NCBI RefSeq assembly: GCF_004345855.1
Contig: NZ_SLXN01000004.1
Span: forward strand, 124,001-188,000
Reading direction: 5' to 3'
From: Sphingomonas sp. BK235
GTDB lineage: Bacteria > Pseudomonadota > Alphaproteobacteria > Sphingomonadales > Sphingomonadaceae
DNA: 64,000 nucleotides
Shown: positions 46,030-52,454 of the stretch, in pieces
How positions within the stretch are numbered: the first letter of the stretch is position 1
Layout: every line of letters begins with the position of its first letter
The notes under the pieces: model-generated
Databases searched by the model: none
What the model was told of the DNA's origin: nothing
The model's input: only the letters and a program-made list of their open reading frames with translations
Position numbers and translations under genes: made by a program

Positions 46030-46153
46030 GCGGCGGCTATGCCGGAAGCCGCGCGCGCGCTCAACCGCGCGCTCGACCGCACGCGCGTCGCGGCGCGGAA
46101 CCGGCGCGGCGCGCTGGCGGTTGTTCGCGTAACGATTGTTGATGGAGCCACCG

Positions 46154-46522
46154 ATGGCCGAAGACGCGCCCACCCAGATCCTCGTCCAGTCGAACCTGGC
46201 GGAGACGATGAAGGTGGACAGCCGGGACGGCGACCATCTCGGCGCGGTCCACGCCTTCATGGTCCACAAGGCCTCGGGCCGCGCGACGCATGCGGTGCTC
46301 AGCCTCGGCGGCTTCCTGGGCATGGGCAAGAGCTTCTATCCGTTGCCCTTCGCGCTGCTCCAGTTCGACCCCGTGCGCGACCGCTACGTGGTCACGATCG
46401 ATCGCCGCCTGCTCGAGGGCGGGCCGAGCTGGGCCAATAACGCGCCGGTGTTCGACCAGGCCTATGCCGATCGCGTGGCGAGTTACTATCAGGTGCGCGG
46501 GGAAAATCTCGCGGCCGAGTGA
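46154..46522 (+). CDS. PRC-barrel-like domain protein
   Basis: This 122-residue protein resembles the PRC-barrel fold (photosynthetic reaction centre H-subunit type): KVDSRDGDHLGAVHAFMVHK, then THAVLSLGGFLGMGKSFYPL, LLQFDPVRDRYVV. Such proteins are often stress-related or bind RNA or protein partners; no specific role can be read. The ATG at 46154 has TGGAG six bases upstream. A 50-codon acidic gene follows after eight bases, so the two are probably co-transcribed. Confidence 0.75.
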   Translation: MAEDAPTQILVQSNLAETMKVDSRDGDHLGAVHAFMVHKASGRATHAVLSLGGFLGMGKSFYPLPFALLQFDPVRDRYVVTIDRRLLEGGPSWANNAPVFDQAYADRVASYYQVRGENLAAE

Positions 46523-46530
46523 GGAGCAGG

Positions 46531-46683
46531 ATGATGACCGAGCGCCGGCGCGACGATGAGGGCGCGGTGAGCGAGGCGACCGAGGAGCTGCTGAGCGACC
46601 CCGCCTCCCCCGCCAACGACCCCGACCGACGCCCGCCCCAGACGACGGATGCCGAGCCGAGCGACGACGACGCGGCGACGTGA
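46531..46683 (+). CDS. Small acidic disordered protein
   Basis: This 50-residue protein begins MMTERRRDDEGAVSEATEEL and ends with an acidic tail EPSDDDAAT. A GAGGAG site lies just upstream, directly after the PRC-barrel gene. It has no hydrophobic core and is probably disordered. Composition and position suggest a genuine small gene; no family is recognised. Confidence 0.55.
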   Translation: MMTERRRDDEGAVSEATEELLSDPASPANDPDRRPPQTTDAEPSDDDAAT

Positions 46684-46790
46684 GCCGGGCGCCGCGCGCG
46701 TGACCGCGGTTCCTGCGGGGCGGTGCGGGGCGGTGCGGGGGCGCGGGTGACGTACTGTGCTGGAATAGGGTAATCGCGTAACACCCCTCC

Positions 46791-47088
46791 CGACATCCCG
46801 GCCTTGATCCGGCATTCACGGGCGTGGATTCAAAGCCTGGCGTGCCCCTCCTTCGTCGTCATCCCGGCCTTGCGCCGGGATCCACGAGCGCGGCCCCCGA
46901 ACCTGGCATGCCCCTTCTTCATCGGCATCCCGGCCTTGCGCCGGAATCCACGAGCGCGGCCCCCGAACCTGGCGTGTCCCTCCTTCATCGTCATCCCGGC
47001 CTTGCGCCGGGATCCATCGTTCCGCGCGAGCAACGCTGGCGACGCTCGCGGCGTCATGGATCCCGGGTCAAGCCCGGGATGACGAGGG
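46791..47088. repeat. 66-base tandem array ending in a GTCATCCCGG element
   Basis: Left half-palindromes (CGTCATCCCGGCCTTGCGCC) recur at 46791, 46857, 46923 and 46989, exactly 66 bases apart. Each of the first three is followed by a CACGAGCGCGGCCCCCGAAC-like stretch; the first copy is the most eroded. The fourth continues into a complete palindromic element ending at about 47085. It fills most of the 563-base gap before the DUF1624 gene. Confidence 0.9.
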
Positions 47089-47246
47089 GTAGGCTGCTTC
47101 CGCGGCAGTGAATCTCTTGGTGCGGATCAACGCATCTTCGCGCGAGCGATCACGGGGCCTCTCATCGGCGCTTAGCGGCGAAGCGGCGCCGCACCGCCCC
47201 GTACATACCCTTGCCTTTCACAAGATAATATAACATTGCACATCGG

Positions 47247-48377
47247 ATGCATCAGCTCACCGCCGCCGCGCAGTCGGCGCCCCGCGTCATCGCGGGGCGG
47301 CTCCCCTCGATCGACTCGCTGCGCGGCCTGGTGATGCTGCTGATGCTGGCGGACCATGCGCGTGAATATTTCTTCCTCAGCGCGCCGGTCAGCGATCCGA
47401 TGGACCTCGCCGCCGCCACGCCCGGGCTGGTCGCGGCGCGGCTCGCGGCGCATCTGTGCGCCCCCGTGTTCATCGCGCTCGCGGGCGTCTCGGCGTGGCT
47501 CTACGGCGCCGCGCGCCCGCGCCTCGCGACCGCGCGCTTCCTGCTCGAGCGCGGGCTGTTCCTGCTGGTGCTCGAGGTCACGCTGGTCGGCTTCGCGTGG
47601 AGCTTCTCCTTCACCCCGACGATGATCTACCTCCAGGTGATCTGGGCGATCGGCTGGTCGATGATCGCGCTGGCGGCGCTGGTGTGGCTGCCGCGCGCGG
47701 CGCTGATCGCGGTCGCGGCCATGCTGGTGCTGGGGCACAATCTGCTCGACCCGCTGGTGCTCGCGCGCGACCACCCGCTTCACCCGCTCTGGGCCGTGCT
47801 CCACCAGCGCGACCTGATCGCGCTCGGCGGCGGCGTCACGGCGCGCACCTCCTATCCGGTGCTGCCGTGGATCGGGGTGATCGCGCTCGGCTATGCGATC
47901 GGCCCGTGGTTCACGCGCGCGCCGGCGCAGCGCCAGCGCCTTCTCGCCGCCGCGGGCGCCCTGCTGCTGCTCGGCTTCGCGCTGCTGCGCGCGGGCGACG
48001 GCTATGGCGAGCCGGTGCCGTGGCACATGGAAGCGACCGCGTTGCGCACCCTCCTGTCCTTCCTCAACGTCACCAAATATCCGCCGTCGCTCGACTTCCT
48101 GCTGCTTACCCTGGGGATCGGCGCGCTGCTGCTCGCGCTGTTCGAGGCGCGGGCGCAGCGCTGGCTCGCGGTGCTGGGCGGCGCGCCGATGTTCTTCTAC
48201 CTGCTCCACCTCTATGCGCTCCACCTCGTCGCGCTGGCGGCGGGCGGGCGCGAGCTGCCGACGATCGGCCATGTCTGGCTGCTCGCCGCGGCGATGGCGC
48301 CGCCGCTGTGGTGGGCGACGCGCTGGTTCGCGGGCGTGAAGCGCCGCCACGCCAGCCGCTGGCTGCGCTTCTTCTGA
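47247..48377 (+). CDS. DUF1624 family membrane protein (acyltransferase-like)
   Basis: This 376-residue polytopic inner-membrane protein belongs to DUF1624, related to heparan-alpha-glucosaminide N-acetyltransferase. The opening RLPSIDSLRGLVMLLMLADH contains the conserved SLRG and aspartate-histidine pair. About ten hydrophobic segments follow, and NVTKYPPSLDFLLLTLG is typical of the family. It may transfer acyl groups from the cytoplasm to extracytoplasmic sugars. A GATAAT sequence lies only 17 bases before the ATG, and no ribosome site is visible, so the leader may be very short. Confidence 0.85.
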   Translation: MHQLTAAAQSAPRVIAGRLPSIDSLRGLVMLLMLADHAREYFFLSAPVSDPMDLAAATPGLVAARLAAHLCAPVFIALAGVSAWLYGAARPRLATARFLLERGLFLLVLEVTLVGFAWSFSFTPTMIYLQVIWAIGWSMIALAALVWLPRAALIAVAAMLVLGHNLLDPLVLARDHPLHPLWAVLHQRDLIALGGGVTARTSYPVLPWIGVIALGYAIGPWFTRAPAQRQRLLAAAGALLLLGFALLRAGDGYGEPVPWHMEATALRTLLSFLNVTKYPPSLDFLLLTLGIGALLLALFEARAQRWLAVLGGAPMFFYLLHLYALHLVALAAGGRELPTIGHVWLLAAAMAPPLWWATRWFAGVKRRHASRWLRFF

Positions 48378-48387
48378 TCGGGCGGGC

Positions 48388-49773
48388 CTAGCGCCGCGGC
48401 GCGTCGGGCAGCAGTCGGTCGACCCAGCCACCCAGCCGGCCGTGCGACCAGGCGAGCGCGCGATACAGCGCCAGCGCGGGGCGCGCCCAGCGCAGGTACA
48501 GCCCCGGCCGCCCGGTCCGCGCGGCGAGCCACGCCAGCCGGTGGCTCCAGCGCGCGATCGCGGCGCGCCCGCGATACACCAGCCGCCGCCGCAGCGGCAG
48601 CGCGCGGGCCGCGGGCGCGACGCGCTTGCGCTTCGCCACCCCGCCGCGCCAGCGCCGCCACGTCAGCCGATAGGCCAGCCCCTCGCGGCGGTGACGGAAC
48701 CCCGCCGCCTGCGTCGCCTCGACGAAGCCGGCGTCCACCTCCTCCAGCGCGAGCCGCCCCTCCGCCACCGCGGCGCGGATCAACCCGTCGATCAGCGGCG
48801 TGCGCGCGATCACCACGTTGGTGCCGCGCCCGTCCGACGCATAAGGCTCGACCCAGGCGTCGCCGAACGCGACGTCGGCGGTCTCGGCGACGACGTCGTC
48901 GCACATGTCGCACGCGCTGTTCTGGAAGAAACCAGCGCCCCAGTCGCCGTCGGCGAGATGCCACCAATCCTCGGCGCGCGCGCTGCCGTCGTCGAGCGTC
49001 AGGTGCGCGCGATACCAATTGGCGGGACGTCCCGCGTCCTTGATGCGATAATCGACCGCGCGCACCCGATCGCGCGGCGTGTCGAGCTGCCAGGCGAAGC
49101 TGTCGACCAGCCGCGCGCTCTTCTGATGCCCGCAGAACAGCCCGAGCACGTGCGGCACGCGCGCGCGCAGCACCGGGTCGCGCGCGCGCTCGAGCTGGAT
49201 CATCTTGGCGAAGCACGGCACCGCCACGATCGCATAGCGGCCGGGCGTGGCGCGGATCTCGCGCAGGATCGCGGACAGCTCGACCGGATAATAACGCGAC
49301 TTCGCGCCCGATCGCAGCGCCGCCGCGTCGCGCGACAAGCGATAGGCGAAAAAACGCCCCTCGTCGCGCGGCGAGTCCGACGCGACGACATGCGCCACCG
49401 CGTCGACCGCGCCGGTGCGGAGCAGCTCGGCCGCGACCCAGCTCACCATCCCGCCCGAACTGCCCGTCCCGCGCCACGCGCCCTCGGCGACATGCCCGAC
49501 CCAGGTCGATTCGTGACGGCCGAGCAGCGCGGTCGCGCGCGGGGCGGCGGGGAAGCGCTCGGCCGCGATCGCATCCTCGTCGCGCGCCGCCGGGGAGAAG
49601 GGGCAGCGCAGCGCGAACGCGGCCGAGCGTTCCGCGGCGAAGGCGCCCGCGGGCTTCCAGGTGCCGTAGCGATCCCACGCCATCGCGCCGTCCGCCGCCG
49701 CCGCCGCGCAGCCGCCGCAGCCGATGCACAGCCCCGAGCCCACCACGTCGCGCGGGGCGAGTGGCTCAGCCAA
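48388..49773 (-). CDS. FrhB-like (coenzyme F420 hydrogenase beta subunit family) protein
   Basis: This protein of about 461 residues has the FrhB N and C domains: SGLCIGCGGC near the N-terminus, FAKMIQLERARDPVLR, and the C-domain signature CDMCDDVVAETADVAFGDAW. Members in polysaccharide loci are often paired with pyruvyl transferases and may act as flavin/Fe-S reductases. The usual fourth cysteine of a ferredoxin motif is not seen after CIGCGGC. The start is uncertain: TTG at 49773 overlaps the upstream gene by eight bases, and GTG at 49746 is another option; neither has a clear ribosome site. Confidence 0.82.
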   Translation of the reverse strand: MAEPLAPRDVVGSGLCIGCGGCAAAAADGAMAWDRYGTWKPAGAFAAERSAAFALRCPFSPAARDEDAIAAERFPAAPRATALLGRHESTWVGHVAEGAWRGTGSSGGMVSWVAAELLRTGAVDAVAHVVASDSPRDEGRFFAYRLSRDAAALRSGAKSRYYPVELSAILREIRATPGRYAIVAVPCFAKMIQLERARDPVLRARVPHVLGLFCGHQKSARLVDSFAWQLDTPRDRVRAVDYRIKDAGRPANWYRAHLTLDDGSARAEDWWHLADGDWGAGFFQNSACDMCDDVVAETADVAFGDAWVEPYASDGRGTNVVIARTPLIDGLIRAAVAEGRLALEEVDAGFVEATQAAGFRHRREGLAYRLTWRRWRGGVAKRKRVAPAARALPLRRRLVYRGRAAIARWSHRLAWLAARTGRPGLYLRWARPALALYRALAWSHGRLGGWVDRLLPDAPRR

Positions 49774-50848
49774 GCGCGTGGCGCAGGTACAGGAGCGACT
49801 CGGCGCGCAGCCGGTCGATCCGCGCATAGACCGCCGGCGCGGGCGGTGCGGTGAGCAGCGCGTCATAGTCCCCCGCGCCCAGCCCCGGCGCGACGATGTG
49901 CCGCTCCGCCCCCAGCGCCGCGGCGAGGTCGCGCACCTTGTTGAAGCGATAGGGCGAGGGCGCGGTGACGAACGGGGTCCGGTTGTTGAGCGCGAAGACG
50001 CAGCCGTGGAAGAAATTGGTCACCAGCGCGCGCGCGCCGGCGGCGCGGGCGGCGAATTCCTCCGGGCCGGCGCCGATGTCCTGCTCGTGCGCCCAGTCGT
50101 TGCGATAGCCGATGCTGACCAGCCGTACCCCGCTGCGCCCGCTCCAGTCGCGCATCTGCTGCTGGAGCCAGTCGGGGAAGCCATGGCCATAGACCAGCGC
50201 ATAGCCCCCCTCCCCCTCGCGCGGGCGCGGCGGCGCGGCGGCATGGACGCGTTCGCCGAACTGGAGCACCGGGTCGAGCACCAGCGGCGGGGTCTCGCCC
50301 AGCGCGGCGGCGACCAGCGCGCGCGAGTTGGCGTCGCGCACCGATACCGCGGTGAAGCGCCGCAGCCGCGCCGCCCAATCGTCCGAGATCCCGTCGGCGG
50401 CGTCGTGGTTGCCGAAGCTGGCGGCATAAGAGACCAGCCGCGGCGCGCTGAGCCCCTCACCGAAGAAGATCGGCGCGCCGCCGTACCAGGGGTGACGGAA
50501 GTTCCACACCTCGTCGCTGCCGACCACGATCGCGTCATAACCGCGCGTGTCGGGCCGGTGGAGCGGGAAGCGCGGCGATTGCGGCAGCCGGTCGAAGGCG
50601 GCGACGAACTTGCGCCCCTTGCTCTTGTACGCGGGCAGGTCGCTGCGGCGGGTGCGCTCGGGGAGGGTCGGCTGGAACGAGCAGCGCCACTCGGCGCGCG
50701 CCACCGCGTCGCTGTGATGATCGAGCAGCCGCGCGTCATGCCCCAGGCCGCGCAACCCCTCGGCGAGGCAGCGCGCCTGCCAATAGGACCCATAATTGAT
50801 GCAGCGGTGGAAGGTCAGGATACCGACGGTGCGCGGGGGAGACGTCAT
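49766..50848 (-). CDS. Polysaccharide pyruvyl transferase family protein
   Basis: This 360-residue protein of the CsaB/WcaK family is expected to add pyruvate ketals from phosphoenolpyruvate to sugars of exopolysaccharide or wall polymers. The family opening VGILTFHRCINYGSYWQARC and GYDAIVVGSDEVWNF are visible, as is the later FHGCVFALNNRTPFV segment. It overlaps the FrhB-like gene, so the two are co-translated. No glycosyltransferases are adjacent, so the acceptor glycan is made elsewhere. The ATG at 50848 is preferred over one nine codons upstream. Confidence 0.88.
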   Translation of the reverse strand: MTSPPRTVGILTFHRCINYGSYWQARCLAEGLRGLGHDARLLDHHSDAVARAEWRCSFQPTLPERTRRSDLPAYKSKGRKFVAAFDRLPQSPRFPLHRPDTRGYDAIVVGSDEVWNFRHPWYGGAPIFFGEGLSAPRLVSYAASFGNHDAADGISDDWAARLRRFTAVSVRDANSRALVAAALGETPPLVLDPVLQFGERVHAAAPPRPREGEGGYALVYGHGFPDWLQQQMRDWSGRSGVRLVSIGYRNDWAHEQDIGAGPEEFAARAAGARALVTNFFHGCVFALNNRTPFVTAPSPYRFNKVRDLAAALGAERHIVAPGLGAGDYDALLTAPPAPAVYARIDRLRAESLLYLRHALG

Positions 50849-50948
50849 TGCCGGCACAATCCCTCGCACTTCCAAGGAGTTCCGTTAGCCGGGGGGTGGG
50901 ACCATCTGTCCCATCGCAGGGGCCGCCGGGCGCGCCTACATCGCCGCC

Positions 50949-51389
50949 ATGGACCCGACTCGCGCGCCCGATCCCGCCACGCTCGGCGGTAGCGACAAAT
51001 TCCGCTGGATCATCCGCAGCGGCTGGCACGGCCTGTGCCCGCGCTGCGGACGCGGGAAGATGTTCCGCTCCTGGCTCAAGATCGTGCCGCGCTGCGACGC
51101 CTGCGGGCTCGACTATCGCTTCGCCGCGCCCGACGACGGGCCGGCGTTCTTCTCCTTGTGCATCATCGCGCTGCCGCTGACCGCCTTCGTGGTGTGGCTC
51201 CAGGTCGCATTCGATCCGCCGGCCTGGGTGCATCTGCTCGTGTCGGTGCCGGTGATGGCGCTGGGGACGCTGCTGCCGCTGCGCCCGATCAAGGGCTGGC
51301 TGGTGGCGTCGCAATATGTCAACCGCGCGCAGGAGGCGGGGACCGGCGCGCTCTGGGCCGACCTCCACGGCGACGACGCCGCGCCGTGA
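50949..51389 (+). CDS. DUF983 family membrane protein
   Basis: This is a 146-residue protein. A zinc-ribbon-like N-terminus has two CXXC pairs (CPRCGRGKMF and CDACGLDY), followed by two membrane segments (about 73-92 and 97-118). DUF983 proteins are often found near cytochrome oxidase genes in alphaproteobacteria; here a cytochrome c follows with a 4-base GTGA overlap, which supports a respiratory link. Function is not established. Confidence 0.9.
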   Translation: MDPTRAPDPATLGGSDKFRWIIRSGWHGLCPRCGRGKMFRSWLKIVPRCDACGLDYRFAAPDDGPAFFSLCIIALPLTAFVVWLQVAFDPPAWVHLLVSVPVMALGTLLPLRPIKGWLVASQYVNRAQEAGTGALWADLHGDDAAP

Positions 51390-51817
51390 GAGTCGCGGGG
51401 GCGGCGGTGTTGCTGCTGCTGGCGGGCTGCGGCGACGACGGGGTGGCGGCGCGGCGCGCGCGGCTCGGCGCCAACGCGACCCTGGCAGCGCGGCTGGCGA
51501 GCGCTGACGCGAGCCGCGGCGCGCGCTTGTTCGGCGCCTGCGCGGCGTGCCACACGATCGGCGCCGGGGCGGGCGACCGCAACGGCCCGAACCTCCATGG
51601 CGTGATCGGTCGCGCGGTGGCGGGCGGGAGCGCGCGTTATGGCTATAGCGCGGCGCTGCGCGCGCACGGCGGGCGCTGGGACGCGGCGGCGATGGACGCG
51701 TGGCTGCGCGACCCCGCGCGCGTGGCGCCGGGGACGACGATGCGCTTCGCCGGCGTGCGCGACCCGATCGATCGCGCGGACCTGATCGCCTATCTCCGCG
51801 CGGCGGGGTCGCGCTGA
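51386..51817 (+). CDS. Monohaem cytochrome c lipoprotein
   Basis: This 143-residue protein starts with GTG and has a lipobox LLAGC (about residue 16), so it is probably membrane-anchored. The haem motif is CAACH in GACAACHTIGAGAGDRNGPN, and the methionine ligand lies in PGTTMRFAG. The layout is that of a class I cytochrome c2/c552 electron carrier. Haem attachment would use the Ccm system encoded at 6-9 kb. The start overlaps the DUF983 stop as GTGA. Confidence 0.9.
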   Translation: MRVAGAAVLLLLAGCGDDGVAARRARLGANATLAARLASADASRGARLFGACAACHTIGAGAGDRNGPNLHGVIGRAVAGGSARYGYSAALRAHGGRWDAAAMDAWLRDPARVAPGTTMRFAGVRDPIDRADLIAYLRAAGSR

Positions 51818-51970
51818 ACGGCGGCGCGGCGGATCCGGCGCGGGCGCCCCGCACCGGCGAGGATCGGCTTGGCGGCCCTGTTCCTGGGTCAGCCTCCGCT
51901 TGTGTCGCCGCGCCGGCACGATCAGCGTCGCGCGATGCGGCGCCGTGTCACGCCTCCCCCCGGTCGCACC

Positions 51971-52324
51971 ATGGCCGAGCGGCGCGCCGCCGACGCCGTC
52001 GGGCGCCGCGGCGAACGGATCGCGGCGTGGTGGCTGCGGCTACAGGGATGGGAGATCCTCGATCGGCGCGTCCGCTCGCGCGCGGGCGAGGTGGATCTGG
52101 TGGCGCGGCGCGGCACGCTGGTCGCCTTCGTCGAGGTCAAGACGCGGCGTAGCGCCGCCGCGCTCGACACGGCGATCGACGCGCGCCGGCTCGCCCGCGT
52201 CGCCGCCGCGGCCGAGGTGCTGATGCCGCGCTACGCCGCGCCGGGCGACGACATCCGCGTCGACGTCATCCTGCTCGCCCCCGGCGTGCGCCCGCGCCAC
52301 ATCGAGAATGCCTGGATCGACTGA
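51971..52324 (+). CDS. yraN: UPF0102 family protein YraN
   Basis: This 117-residue protein has a restriction-endonuclease-like (PD-D/EXK) fold. The signature runs GRRGERIAAWWLRLQGWEIL, RSRAGEVDLVARRGTLVAFV and EVKTR. The D and EXK residues are intact, which fits a possible nuclease, although the role in cells is unknown. In many proteobacteria yraN lies next to the rsmI-lpoA pair; here that pair is 28 kb away. The start at 51971 gives the usual family length. Confidence 0.9.
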   Translation: MAERRAADAVGRRGERIAAWWLRLQGWEILDRRVRSRAGEVDLVARRGTLVAFVEVKTRRSAAALDTAIDARRLARVAAAAEVLMPRYAAPGDDIRVDVILLAPGVRPRHIENAWID

Positions 52325-52383
52325 CGCAAGGATCGTTCGTCCGCGGCTGCCCGCACCGTCCAGTTCCCTACCTAGACACCCGC

Positions 52384-52420
52384 TTCGTATAACATATTTG
52401 CATTTATAGAAAGTATACCA
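52384..52420 (+). promoter_or_regulatory. AT-rich candidate promoter/operator for the large TonB receptor
   Basis: TTCGTATAACATATTTGCAT and TATAGAAAGTATACC form one of the most AT-rich stretches in the window, 35-70 bases before the receptor start. GTATA at one end is mirrored by TATAC at the other. No unambiguous -35/-10 pair can be fixed. Confidence 0.35.
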
Positions 52421-52454
52421 TACGCTGCCGGCAGGGGAAGAAGGGGAACTGCCG

